NCBI GenBank assembly: GCA_005778045.1
Contig: SXKQ01000071.1
Coordinates: forward strand, 1-17,590
Origin: Planctomycetia bacterium
Lineage (GTDB): Bacteria; Planctomycetota; UBA1135; GCA-002686595
Direction: 5' to 3'
DNA: 17,590 bases
The notes beneath the pieces are model-generated. The model was not told the DNA's origin. It ran no database searches and worked only from the letters and a program-made list of their open reading frames with translations. The position numbers were made by a program, and so were the translations under genes. The first letter of the stretch is position 1, and each line of letters opens with the position of its first letter. Of this stretch, positions 5,655 to 13,895 are shown one piece after another.

Positions 5655-8432
5655 ATGCACTTCGCACGCCCCCTCGTTCTCGCGGTCCTGTCCCTCTCCG
5701 CTCTCGCGCAGCGCACCGAAATCCCTGATCGCAGCTGGACCCAAGCGCAGGGAAATGCGCTCGGCAGCGCGGCGGTCGACGTCGAGCCGATCCGCGCCGA
5801 CCCCGGAGCCGGGACCAGCATCGGTGCCGCGTTCGGCGAGCCGGTGAGCTGGGATCGCACGCTGTTCTTCTGCACGAAGTCGGGCGAGGCGCTGACGCTC
5901 AAGGCCTTCGATCTCGTCGAGAAGGCCGCGCTCGGCAGCGTGGGACTCGGAAAGGGCGAGCTGCGCGGCCTGTTCGCTTGGGATGGCGAAGTCGGCGTGG
6001 CGCTCGGGACCGAGCTCGTGATGTACGAGGTCGACTTCGCGAAGAAGAAGCTCACCGAGGTGCGCCGCATACCGGAGGCGCTCGCGGTGGCTCCGCGCGT
6101 GGTGGCCGGAACGCTGTTCGTGGATGGAACCTCGGTCAAGGCGTTCGCGACGAAGAGTGGCAAGCTGCGCGGCGGCTTCGCGGGCACGCGCGGACCGTCG
6201 TGCCTGCGCCTCGGCGGCTCGTGGGGCGTTCCGGCTTACGCCAGCCTCAAGCTCGTCGGCGAGGAATGGTCGCTCGAACTCGCCGAGCTCGACGATCTCG
6301 CGGCGCTCAAGATCAACCGTATCGGCGGCGGTAATGTGGCGCTCGGCAGCGCCCCCGCGGCCCAGTTCGCCGGAGCGACGGTCGCTCGCGTGCAGCCGGA
6401 CAGCGGTGTCGGCGGCTGGATCGTGTCGCGTTCCGAAGGCTCGTGGTTCATCGCGGATGGCGCGAATTCCAAGCCGGTCTCCGCTCCGTTCGTCGGCGGC
6501 GTGTCGATCGTGCGCGGCGGCGTCGTGGGCTTCGACGCGAGTGGCGCACTCGTGCGCATGGAGGCGAGTGGCAGCCTCGCGACGATTCTGGCCGCGGATG
6601 GCGGCGCGAGGGGGCCGGTCTCCGTCGCGCGCGACGTCGCCTACGCCGGCGGACGCGCGCTCGATCTCGCGAGCGGCAAGGTGCTGTGGCAGTCGGCCAA
6701 GTTCGCGCCGGATCGGCGCGCGTTCCCGGTGGGGGACCAGCTCGTCGTCGTCTCCGATGCGAAGGGCGCGCTCACCCTGCTCGTGGGCAAGGCGCCGAAG
6801 AAGGGAGCGAGCGCAGGTGCGGAGGCGAATGCCGTGCTGCCGCGGCCCGGCGGAGGCAACGGTGTCGTGCTGAACGACGGCACCTGCGTGGCGGGCAAGG
6901 TGAGCTCCGCGGACGGCGGGTGGAAGGTCGAGAGCGACGATGGGCGCTCGAGCGGCTACACGGCGAGCGATGTGGCACTCGTCGAGCAGGATGGCACGGT
7001 GCAGCTTCTCGGAGACGAAGAGCCGGTGCTGCAGTCGTTTCAGACCGCGCTGGATGCGGAGCACGCGACGCGGGTGGTCGAGGCCTTCGACCTGTTCCTC
7101 AAGCAGCGCCTCGACGAGGACTGCAAGCGCCTGCTGGCGGAGGCCAAGCAACTCGGATTCGACAGCGCGCGAGTCGCCGAGCTGGATGCCAAGGTGAAGG
7201 CGCTCAAGCCCAACGAAAAGTCGAACAAGGAAGCGCTGCGCAAGGCTCCGCTCGGCAAGGAACTCGAGCTGCGCAAGGTCTCGCGCGCCGCGTACGGCAC
7301 AGCGGCAGCGTGGTGCGCCGCCAATGACCTGAAGCTCACGGCGTCGCTGTTGCTCATCGAGGGCGCGGAGCGCTCGCCCCTCGAAGGCAAGCCGGACGCG
7401 GAAGTTCAGCCGCTGATCCCCGCGGAGTTTCCCTGGAAAGAGAGCCCGGAAGCGGTCGCGCGCTGGTCCAGCTGGGCGCCGCGCCTCGTGCGCACGGGAG
7501 CCTTCTTCGTGCCGCGCGAGGACCGCCTGTACCGCGTCCTGACCAGCGGTGCATGGAAGGACGGCGTGATCATCCTGCGCACCAAGAACGTGACGCTGTG
7601 CTCGCGCCCGACGGACCCCGGCACGGTCGGCGACTGCCTCGATGCGGCGGAATTCGCGATCCGCACGCTGCGCGAGCTCTTGCCGCCCGATCCGGATACG
7701 TTCACCCAGCCGCTGCAGGTGCGACTCTTCGCGACGCGCGACGAGTACCTTGCCGAGCCGGCCGGCGGTGGGCGTCCGCCAGAGTGGAGCGCGGGCCTCT
7801 ACTCGGGCGGCATCTCGCGCTTCTACGTTCCGAGCGGAGTCGAGGCGCAGGATCCCTACGGGCGCGGCGTGTTCTCGGTCGTGTCCCACGAGCTCACGCA
7901 CCACTACCTCGACGTCGCGTGGCTCGCGAAGGGCACGAAGCGCGAACCGGAAGGCAGCAACCTGCCGGGCTACTGGATCGTCGAGGGCACCGCGCGCTTC
8001 ATCGAGGAGGCCGTGGCCGATCGCGTGCAGGGCCGCAAGGGTCGCAAGCAGCGCGATCCGGCCTGCGCCTATGTCTGCAAGCAGGCGAGCGCCCTGCAGA
8101 AGCTCTTCCCGACCACCCGGCTGGTCGACTTGAATGCCTCGGAGTTCGCTGGCCTCGGCAATGACGAGATCTTCCAGCTGCCGCCGCTCAACGAGGGCGT
8201 CCCGGGCAACATGGTGATCAGCCAGCGGAGCATCTTCTACGAGCAGGCGGGCAGTCTCGTGTTCTTCCTGATGTACCGCGCCGGGCCTGAGCCGCGGACG
8301 AAGGTCGTCGAGTACCTGCGAGCGCGCTACCTTGGCCAGACGACGCCCGAAGGCTGGAAGATGCTCGGTTACCAACGTGGCGATGCGCTCGAGACCGCCT
8401 TCAAGGCCTTCGTCGACAACGCCAAGCACTGA
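5655..8432 (+). CDS. Secreted beta-propeller protein with a C-terminal HExxH metallopeptidase domain
   Basis: A 925-residue exported protein. It starts with a Sec signal peptide (MHFARPLVLAVLSLSALAQ, likely cut after Ala or Gln near 18-19). Residues of roughly 30-440 are repeated beta-strand blocks with gly/ser turns that resemble a PQQ-like or BamB-like propeller. Residues of about 461-520 are helical and charged. The C-terminal third has the zinc motif HELTHHY at 745-751 (His745, Glu746, His749) and a downstream EG motif in YWIVEGTARFIEEAV, where Glu777 is the probable third ligand. That spacing and the 'W.vEG.A' context are those of gluzincin-type peptidases such as DUF1570-like proteins. 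It probably acts in the periplasm or outside the cell. No lipobox or sorting tag is seen. Upstream open codons before 5655 lack protein character. The SDR gene follows 5 nt later, so the two may be cotranscribed. Substrate unknown. Confidence 0.82.
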   Translation: MHFARPLVLAVLSLSALAQRTEIPDRSWTQAQGNALGSAAVDVEPIRADPGAGTSIGAAFGEPVSWDRTLFFCTKSGEALTLKAFDLVEKAALGSVGLGKGELRGLFAWDGEVGVALGTELVMYEVDFAKKKLTEVRRIPEALAVAPRVVAGTLFVDGTSVKAFATKSGKLRGGFAGTRGPSCLRLGGSWGVPAYASLKLVGEEWSLELAELDDLAALKINRIGGGNVALGSAPAAQFAGATVARVQPDSGVGGWIVSRSEGSWFIADGANSKPVSAPFVGGVSIVRGGVVGFDASGALVRMEASGSLATILAADGGARGPVSVARDVAYAGGRALDLASGKVLWQSAKFAPDRRAFPVGDQLVVVSDAKGALTLLVGKAPKKGASAGAEANAVLPRPGGGNGVVLNDGTCVAGKVSSADGGWKVESDDGRSSGYTASDVALVEQDGTVQLLGDEEPVLQSFQTALDAEHATRVVEAFDLFLKQRLDEDCKRLLAEAKQLGFDSARVAELDAKVKALKPNEKSNKEALRKAPLGKELELRKVSRAAYGTAAAWCAANDLKLTASLLLIEGAERSPLEGKPDAEVQPLIPAEFPWKESPEAVARWSSWAPRLVRTGAFFVPREDRLYRVLTSGAWKDGVIILRTKNVTLCSRPTDPGTVGDCLDAAEFAIRTLRELLPPDPDTFTQPLQVRLFATRDEYLAEPAGGGRPPEWSAGLYSGGISRFYVPSGVEAQDPYGRGVFSVVSHELTHHYLDVAWLAKGTKREPEGSNLPGYWIVEGTARFIEEAVADRVQGRKGRKQRDPACAYVCKQASALQKLFPTTRLVDLNASEFAGLGNDEIFQLPPLNEGVPGNMVISQRSIFYEQAGSLVFFLMYRAGPEPRTKVVEYLRARYLGQTTPEGWKMLGYQRGDALETAFKAFVDNAKH

Positions 8433-8437
8433 GCATC

Positions 8438-9286
8438 ATGGACCTCGGACTCTCCGGCAAGGTGGTGCTTGTTACGGGTGCGTCCGGCGGTATCGGGCGT
8501 GCCTTGATCGAGGTGTTCGCGGAGGAAGGCGCGAGCATCCTCGCGACGGGAAACGGGCGCGTGGAGGAGCTCGAGCAGCACGTGGCCTCGCGTCCATGGC
8601 GCGAGCGCGCGCTGTGCGTGCGAGCGGATGTCACGCAGCCGCAGGACCTGCGCGCGGCCTTTGCGGCCGCACGCGCACGTTTCGGTCGCATCGACGTGTG
8701 CATCGCGAACGCGGGCTTCTGGCCGCGCCAGCATCTCGCGCTCCACAAGGCGAGCGAGGAGCGCATCCGCGGCGCGATCGACACCAACCTCTTGGGAGCG
8801 CTGTGGACCGCACGCGCTTTCTTCGAGCACCTCGAGCAAGTGGGCGTGCGCGCGGATGGTCACGGCGCCTCGCTGTGCTTCATTGGCTCGACGGCGGGGC
8901 ACTTTGGCGAGCGCGACCACGCGGAATACTCAGTAGCGAAGGCCGGTCTCTACGGGCTCGTCCGTACGCTCAAGAACGAGGTGGTCCGCATCGACCCCTA
9001 CGCACGCGTGAACATGGTGGAGCCGGGCTGGACCGTGACGCACATGGTGCGCGAGGAACTGTCGCGACCGGGCGTCATCGCAGGCGTGTGCCGCACGATG
9101 CCGCTGCGCCAGCTTGCGCGCGCCGTCGACATTGCGCGTTCCGTTGCGTGGCTCTCCTCGCCGCTCGCATCGCGCCACACCAGCGGGCAGGTGCTCACCA
9201 TCGCGGGAGGCATGGAAGGCCGCTCGCTGTGGTCGCTCGAGGACACTGACGAGGCCGCGGTGCGGGCGCGTCTCACGCAGCCGTAG
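8438..9286 (+). CDS. Short-chain dehydrogenase/reductase (SDR, classical type)
   Basis: A 282-residue NAD(P)-dependent oxidoreductase. The nucleotide-binding motif TGASGGIG is at 13-20, the NAG motif at 91-93, and the catalytic tetrad is complete: Asn117, Ser151, Tyr164 and Lys168 (YSVAKAG). The PG motif (VEPGWTVT) follows at 195-201 and the usual SGQVLTIAGG end near 249-258. About 25 extra residues follow the canonical C-terminus. The absence of an Asp after strand beta-2 (ATGNGRVEEL) does not favour NAD over NADP strongly. It starts at ATG 8438, 5 nt after the peptidase stop, with no intervening promoter, suggesting one transcript, although no functional link is evident. It converges with the GT4 gene at 9299 across only 12 nt. 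Substrate unknown. Confidence 0.88.
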   Translation: MDLGLSGKVVLVTGASGGIGRALIEVFAEEGASILATGNGRVEELEQHVASRPWRERALCVRADVTQPQDLRAAFAAARARFGRIDVCIANAGFWPRQHLALHKASEERIRGAIDTNLLGALWTARAFFEHLEQVGVRADGHGASLCFIGSTAGHFGERDHAEYSVAKAGLYGLVRTLKNEVVRIDPYARVNMVEPGWTVTHMVREELSRPGVIAGVCRTMPLRQLARAVDIARSVAWLSSPLASRHTSGQVLTIAGGMEGRSLWSLEDTDEAAVRARLTQP

Positions 9287-9298
9287 AACCCGCGGGCG

Positions 9299-10450
9299 CT
9301 AGAAGACGTGGCGGAGCTTGGGCTCCTCGGCCTCGGGCTCCAGCGCCTTGCGATAGGCGAGCAGCGTGTGCTTGGCGCATTCGCGCCAAGTGAACTTGCG
9401 CGACTGGGTGATGCCGCGCGAGCGCAGCTCCGCCGCGATGTCTGGCTCGACCAGCACGCGTCGCATGGCCTCGAAGATGCGCTCGTGTTCCGTCGGCTCG
9501 ACTAGGAAGGCGGCGTCGCCGCACACTTCGGGCAGCGAGGTAACGCAGCTCGAGACCACCGGCGTGCCGCATGCCATCGCTTCGAGAGGCGGCAGGCCGA
9601 AGCCCTCGTTGAGACTCGCGAACAGGAAGCAATCGGCCTGCGCGTAGAGACGCGGCAGGTCCTCCTCGGGAGCGTCGACGATCCACTGCACGCGCGAGCG
9701 CGCGGGTGAGCGCTCGAGCGCGCGCGCGAACTCCTGCCACTCGTGTCCGCGCGGTCCGGCGACGACCCAGCGATGGGGCAGGCCGTCCCTCACGAGCAAC
9801 TCGAACGCCTGCAGCATGCGCAAGTGGTTCTTGCGCGGGTCGACGCGCGCGACCGTGAGTACGTAAGGTTCTTTCGCGCGGCCAAAACCCTCGGGCGGCA
9901 GCGCGCGCGCGATGTGATCGCAGCCGAGTTCGGTCACGGCCACGCGCGCGGGGTGCGCGCCGAGTGCCATCACGACCTCCGCCCCGACGAACTGGCTGGG
10001 CACGAGAATGCGCCGTGCGCGCCGCACCTGCTCCTTCGCAGCCGCGGTCATGCGCTCCGCGACGACCGGATCGAGATAGCCCGAGTCCGGGATCATGTAG
10101 ATGCAGTCGAAGATCGTCGCGACCTCGGTGGCGCGCCGCACGGGCAGCATGTTGGGCTGCGTGTGGTGATAGATGTCGGCACCGCCGACGAGGTCGTCGA
10201 CGCCCCTGCCCAACCGCGCTAGCAGCCACGGCAGCCAGCGGGACGGCAGACGCAGGCGCAACAACTCCGCGCGCGTGCGCGCGATGCCGAGTTCCTCGCG
10301 CGAGAAGCGCATCGGCGCGGCCGTGTAGCCGAACAGGCCAAGATCGCCGTCGAAACCGAGCTCGATGAAGCCGCGCACGAGCTCGCGCGCGTAGCGGCCG
10401 ATGCCCTCGCGGTTTTGGAGGGCAGGTCGATAGTCTAGTCCGACGCGCAT
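9299..10450 (-). CDS. Glycosyltransferase family 4 (GT-B fold)
   Basis: A 383-residue GT4-type enzyme, beginning MRVGLDYRPALQNREGIGRY, typical of mannosyl- or rhamnosyltransferase-like GT4 proteins with the glycine-rich loop near residue 16. The donor domain has YVLTVARVDPRKNHLRMLQA and the EX7E motif at Glu282 and Glu290 (EGFGLPPLE), then MACGTPVVSS. It is the last gene of the seven-gene minus-strand run, 9 nt behind the flippase, which suggests the pair assembles and exports a surface glycan. Start ATG 10450 is the first in the gap and matches the family's N-terminus. No Shine-Dalgarno site is visible. Donor and acceptor unknown. Confidence 0.88.
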   Translation of the reverse strand: MRVGLDYRPALQNREGIGRYARELVRGFIELGFDGDLGLFGYTAAPMRFSREELGIARTRAELLRLRLPSRWLPWLLARLGRGVDDLVGGADIYHHTQPNMLPVRRATEVATIFDCIYMIPDSGYLDPVVAERMTAAAKEQVRRARRILVPSQFVGAEVVMALGAHPARVAVTELGCDHIARALPPEGFGRAKEPYVLTVARVDPRKNHLRMLQAFELLVRDGLPHRWVVAGPRGHEWQEFARALERSPARSRVQWIVDAPEEDLPRLYAQADCFLFASLNEGFGLPPLEAMACGTPVVSSCVTSLPEVCGDAAFLVEPTEHERIFEAMRRVLVEPDIAAELRSRGITQSRKFTWRECAKHTLLAYRKALEPEAEEPKLRHVF

Positions 10451-10459
10451 GGGGCGCTT

Positions 10460-11785
10460 TCAATAGCCCATCGCGAGCAGGGATGACAGTCCCGCGCCCG
10501 CGGCGAAGCAGAGCGGCCCGCCCAGCCAGCGCCAAGGACTCCCGAGGCTCACGCCGGAGCGCAGGATCACCAGCGCGCCAGCGAGGGTCACGAAGGCCTC
10601 GGTGGCGCAGGTGGTGAGCGCCGCGCCCTCGATGCCGAGCGCCGGCACGGCCCAAAAGTTCAGGCCGAGGTTGAGCAGCACGCCGAGCGCCGCGATCCAC
10701 AGGCTGGCCACGTTCTTGCCGAGCGCGACGAGCGCGGTCATGAACAGCGAGCCCGCGTAGATCGCCGTCGTCGCTCCGAGCAGCCAGCGCAGGCTTGCGG
10801 ACGCGTCGCGGAACTCGTCCCCGAACAGTCCGAGCAACGGTCCAGTCCATGCGAACGCGAGGCCGCAGGCGAGTCCGGCGCCGGCGAAGAGCGGGGGACC
10901 GAGGCGCGCGAGCGCGGGGCCGAGCGCCCCGGCGAGATGTTCGCGTCGCAGCCACGGCAGCACGGTCAGCGTCGTGTACTGCGCGAGCATGATCGACCAG
11001 CTCATCACGCGCACGGCGACGTTGTAGTGCCCGAGGGGCTCCAGTCCGCACCATGCCTCGATGAACAGGTTGTCGACGTAGAAGTACGTCTGCGCACACA
11101 AGGCGGAGACGCCGAGCGGGAGCGCCTCGCGGAGGAATCCCTGCTCGCTTGCGGCCTCGCCTCGCTCGACTGGCAAGTGGCTTCGAGAAGCGAGGTGCAG
11201 CAGCACGTTGCCGGCGGTGCTGCCGAGCGCGACGCCGAGCAGGTAGAGCGCGGGCCGGTGCACGTCGGCGGCGTACAGCACGGTCACGTTCGCGAGGCTC
11301 AGGGCCGCCGCGATCGCGCGCACCGCGACTGGAACGCTCCACGACAGCGCGTTGCGCGCCGGAATCGTCGAGAGCTCGAGCGCGTGCGTGACCGGATAGA
11401 GCGACGCGAGCACGATCCACGCGCCGTCGGGCTCATCCTTCGACAGGACGAAGGTCGCGCACAGGAGCACGCCGAAGAGTCCCGCTCGCACCCGGATCCC
11501 GCGCGCTGCGGCGAGCACGCTCGCCATGCGCCCGGGTGCGGCGGCCGTGCGCTGCACCGCCACTTGGCCGGTGCCCATGTTCGCCACGCTGTCGAGCCAC
11601 GCGAACAGCGCGATGTAGAACGTGAAGCGGCCGAAGCCGTCGCCGTCGAGCGCCCGGTTCGCAAGCCACAGGATCGAGAGCGTACAGGCCGCGCCCCAGA
11701 AGCGCCCGAGGACCTGCAGCGCGGTCCCGCGCCACACCGCCCCCGGCACGCGCCCGCCCGTCTCGCGCTGCCGTTCCACTCCCAT
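10460..11785 (-). CDS. MOP-superfamily polysaccharide flippase (Wzx-like)
   Basis: A 441-residue integral membrane protein with about a dozen hydrophobic segments, the size and layout of lipid-linked oligosaccharide flippases. Supporting features are the N-terminal amphipathic start followed by GTALQVLGRFWGAACTLSILWL, the DGDGFGRFTFYIALFAWLDS segment with the 'G..G.y.f' signature of Wzx/RfbX proteins, the second-half start GFLREALPLGVSALCAQTYFYVD, and the loop ALGKNVASLWIAALGVLLNLGLN. It would move a glycolipid from the inner to the outer face of the cytoplasmic membrane. It sits between the cysteine-cluster gene (33-nt gap) and the GT4 gene (9-nt gap). No Wzy polymerase or initiating transferase is nearby, so the rest of the pathway must lie elsewhere. 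Start is ATG 11785. Confidence 0.8.
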   Translation of the reverse strand: MGVERQRETGGRVPGAVWRGTALQVLGRFWGAACTLSILWLANRALDGDGFGRFTFYIALFAWLDSVANMGTGQVAVQRTAAAPGRMASVLAAARGIRVRAGLFGVLLCATFVLSKDEPDGAWIVLASLYPVTHALELSTIPARNALSWSVPVAVRAIAAALSLANVTVLYAADVHRPALYLLGVALGSTAGNVLLHLASRSHLPVERGEAASEQGFLREALPLGVSALCAQTYFYVDNLFIEAWCGLEPLGHYNVAVRVMSWSIMLAQYTTLTVLPWLRREHLAGALGPALARLGPPLFAGAGLACGLAFAWTGPLLGLFGDEFRDASASLRWLLGATTAIYAGSLFMTALVALGKNVASLWIAALGVLLNLGLNFWAVPALGIEGAALTTCATEAFVTLAGALVILRSGVSLGSPWRWLGGPLCFAAGAGLSSLLAMGY

Positions 11786-11818
11786 CTGCGACGTCGCGGG
11801 CGAGCGCTTCTTTCCGGC

Positions 11819-12424
11819 CTACTTGCGAGTGGCGCGCTTCTTTGCCGTCTTGCGCTTCTTCGCGGGCTTGGGGACGTCGCCACCGCGCCACGCTTCCTCA
11901 CCCGAGTCGAGCCGCGCCGCGAACTCGATCTCACCCTGCATGGTCGAGACCGCGGGCTTCTTCGATTCCTTGGGGTTGAGGCAGAAGAGATCCCAGCCTT
12001 CGCCGTTAACTTTCCATTGCCGCACGTACCAGCCGTCCGTCTTCTCCAGTCGGTCGAGCGGGAACGTGGCGCAGGCCCACGGCTTGTACTTGAACCGGTC
12101 GCCTTCCTTGGCGCCGACCTTGTGCAGCACGCAGCCCTGATTCTCGAACACGCACCAGCCCTCGGACACGGCCATCATGCGCCGGCCGTGCTTCTCGCGG
12201 CGCGTCATGAAGCCGCGCTCGGTGACGACCTTGCGCGCCTTCTCGCGTAGGTGCGGCAGGAACTTCGCGAGGTTGGCCTCGATGCGCGCGATCTCGCCCG
12301 GCTCGACCGGCGGACGGCCCTGCTTGCAGCACTTGCCGCCGCAGGTGGGGTAGACGCAGTCGAACGTCGCCGTGGCGGCGTTCTCGACGAGGATCGGAAG
12401 CGTGGGGAGGGCCTTCGAGGTCAC
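11819..12424 (-). CDS. Cysteine-cluster protein (YkgJ/DUF3109-like)
   Basis: A 201-residue soluble protein with eight cysteines: Cys23, Cys28, Cys32 and Cys33 (CX4CX3CC followed by KQGRPPVEPGEIARIE), then Cys91, Cys98, Cys118 and Cys148. This matches the layout of YkgJ/DUF3109 proteins, which are proposed to hold zinc or iron or an iron-sulfur cluster; no member has a settled function that I can apply. The C-terminus is a lysine/arginine-rich tail (KPAKKRKTAKKRATRK) that could bind nucleic acid or acidic lipid. It starts at GTG 12424, overlapping the GNAT stop as GTGA, so it is translationally coupled to the GNAT. Its position within the kamA run makes a metal-handling or maturation role conceivable, since kamA needs an iron-sulfur cluster. 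That is inference. Confidence 0.72.
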   Translation of the reverse strand: MTSKALPTLPILVENAATATFDCVYPTCGGKCCKQGRPPVEPGEIARIEANLAKFLPHLREKARKVVTERGFMTRREKHGRRMMAVSEGWCVFENQGCVLHKVGAKEGDRFKYKPWACATFPLDRLEKTDGWYVRQWKVNGEGWDLFCLNPKESKKPAVSTMQGEIEFAARLDSGEEAWRGGDVPKPAKKRKTAKKRATRK

Positions 12425-12891
12425 AGTCGCACCATGTAGACGAGCTTGTCGTCGCCGAGTCGGTAGAAGTCGGGGTAGCGGGCGAGCAGCGCGCAGCCGC
12501 AGCGATCGTAGAACGCGCGCTGGGAAGCGTACTCGGGCTTGCCCGACGTTTCGATGATCACGAGGCGCCCCGCACGCGCGCGGACATCGCGCACGACATG
12601 CTCGAGCAGCAGGCGACCGAGGCCCTGCCCCTGGGCCGCCGCGTCGACCACGATCCAGTACAGGTCGTAGGCGCCGTCGGACAGCGGCGTAAGGCCCCAG
12701 CAGGCGTAGCCCTGCGGCTCGTCGCGCTCGTTCACGGCGACCGTGAACAGGTAGCCCGAGCCCGGGCGCGCGCCGGCGTCGATCAGCTCGAGCGCGACCT
12801 CGACCTCGTCCTCGCGAAAGGCGTTCGTGCCGCGCACGACGCGCTCGAGGGCCGCGCGATCGCTCGCGCGCAGGTCACGCAAGTGCGCCAT
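12421..12891 (-). CDS. GNAT-family N-acetyltransferase
   Basis: A 156-residue GCN5-related acetyltransferase using acetyl-CoA to acylate an amine. It has the beta-4 strand DLYWIVVD, the pyrophosphate-binding loop QGQGLGRLLLEHVV (Gln87 to Gly92), the strand RLVIIETSG and the C-terminal RAFYDRCGCALLARYPDFY with Tyr128 as the likely general acid. A plausible substrate is beta-lysine or a beta-lysine peptide made by its neighbours. In archaea and Bacillus, KamA/AblA and an acetyltransferase (AblB/YodP) form a known N-epsilon-acetyl-beta-lysine pair, although those enzymes are longer than this one. It starts at ATG 12891, inside the end of the ATP-grasp gene (17-nt overlap), and its stop overlaps the next start. 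An extended frame upstream of 12891 is a shadow of the ligase gene. Confidence 0.83.
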   Translation of the reverse strand: MAHLRDLRASDRAALERVVRGTNAFREDEVEVALELIDAGARPGSGYLFTVAVNERDEPQGYACWGLTPLSDGAYDLYWIVVDAAAQGQGLGRLLLEHVVRDVRARAGRLVIIETSGKPEYASQRAFYDRCGCALLARYPDFYRLGDDKLVYMVRL

Positions 12892-13888
12892 GGCGAGAGA
12901 GCGCGCTATGCACGACGCGCTCGACGAGGTCGGGATACGAGAGACCCGCGTGCTCGGCCGCGAGGTGGAAGCCGGCGGTGGGCGAGATGTCGGGGTTGGG
13001 ATTGACGTCGATGATGAACGGCTCGCCGCGCTCGTCGAGCCGCAGGTCGACGCGCGCATAGTCACGCAGCTCCAGCGTCTCGAACGCGCCGCGCGCCACC
13101 GCCTCGATGCGCGCGCGCTGGGCGTGCGAGAGGTCGCGCGCCGGCACGACCTTGGTCAAGTCCCAGTCGCGGCTGCCCTCGATCCACTTGCCCGCGTAGG
13201 TCACGAGGTGCGGCTCGTCCGCCCGGAAGCCCGAATAGTCGATCTCGGAGAGCGGCAGCACCTCGACGCCGCGCGACCCGCCGAGCAGCGCGACGTTGAT
13301 CTCGCGCGCGGGGATGTACTCCTCGACGAGCGCAGGCTGCGCGTAGGTCTCGATCAGCCTGCGCGCCTGAGCGCGCAGCGCGGCCTCGTCGCGCACGACG
13401 GAGTCCATCGAGATGCCATGGCTCGCATCCTCGCGCGCGGGTTTCACCATCAGCGGGAAGCGCAGGTCCGCGACGCTCTCGTCGCCGCGCGCGAGCACCG
13501 TCCCGCGCGGCACCGGCAGGCCGGCCGCCGCGAGCACGGCCTTCGTCACGGGCTTCTCCATGCACAGCGCCATCGCGCGCGGGCCCGAGCCCGTGTAGGG
13601 CATGTCGTACAGCTCGTAGAGCCAAGCCATGGCCTGCTCGAGCCGCGAATCGCCGCCGATGCCCTCGACGAGGTTGAACACGAGACCGCATTCGAGAGCC
13701 TCGACAGCGCGCAGCACGCCCCCGCGCTCGGGCGGCAGTCCAACGGCGCTCACGCGATGGCCGCGCGACGCGAGCGCTTCCGCGATGGCCTTCGCACAGT
13801 CCTTGACCGCGAGCACCGCGATCGCGTCCTGCTCCGAGCCGTGCGCGAGCGCGCTGTCGTCGTTGTAGAGGACTGTGATGCTCGTCAT
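12875..13888 (-). CDS. ATP-grasp ligase, D-Ala-D-Ala ligase-like (second of pair)
   Basis: A 337-residue ATP-grasp protein that would activate a carboxylate as an acyl phosphate and join it to an amine. Features are a short N-terminal domain, YDMPYTGSGPRAMALCMEK (matching the Ddl 'lPYtGsg...a..mdK' stretch), ATP-binding Lys149, a loop DASHGIS at 154-160 where Ddl has GSSxGV, hinge EE at 189-190, Arg279/Asp281, and metal site Asp294 and Asn296 in DVNPNPDIS. Asp replaces the usual Glu, and the N-terminal GGxSxE motif that orients the first D-Ala is absent. It is therefore unlikely to be a standard Ddl. It sits 7 nt behind the first ATP-grasp gene, is the same length, and overlaps the GNAT gene. 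ATG 13888 is the only sensible start. Confidence 0.85.
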   Translation of the reverse strand: MTSITVLYNDDSALAHGSEQDAIAVLAVKDCAKAIAEALASRGHRVSAVGLPPERGGVLRAVEALECGLVFNLVEGIGGDSRLEQAMAWLYELYDMPYTGSGPRAMALCMEKPVTKAVLAAAGLPVPRGTVLARGDESVADLRFPLMVKPAREDASHGISMDSVVRDEAALRAQARRLIETYAQPALVEEYIPAREINVALLGGSRGVEVLPLSEIDYSGFRADEPHLVTYAGKWIEGSRDWDLTKVVPARDLSHAQRARIEAVARGAFETLELRDYARVDLRLDERGEPFIIDVNPNPDISPTAGFHLAAEHAGLSYPDLVERVVHSALSRHGALA

Positions 13889-13895
13889 GGAACGC

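Noticed and set aside
5475..8429. Long minus-strand open frame (984 codons) opposite the metallopeptidase gene
   Set aside because: Composition is dominated by Arg, Ala, Glu and His without domain motifs; it is the antisense frame that high GC keeps open, whereas the plus strand has a signal peptide and HExxH motif.
9287..9298. CCCGCGGG palindrome between the converging SDR and GT4 genes as a terminator
   Set aside because: An 8-bp palindrome has no loop and would make too short a stem; no T tract is present.
10937..12250. Plus-strand open frame across the flippase and cysteine-cluster genes
   Set aside because: It crosses two real minus-strand genes and their gap, and its sequence is low-complexity Arg/Ala/Glu/His.
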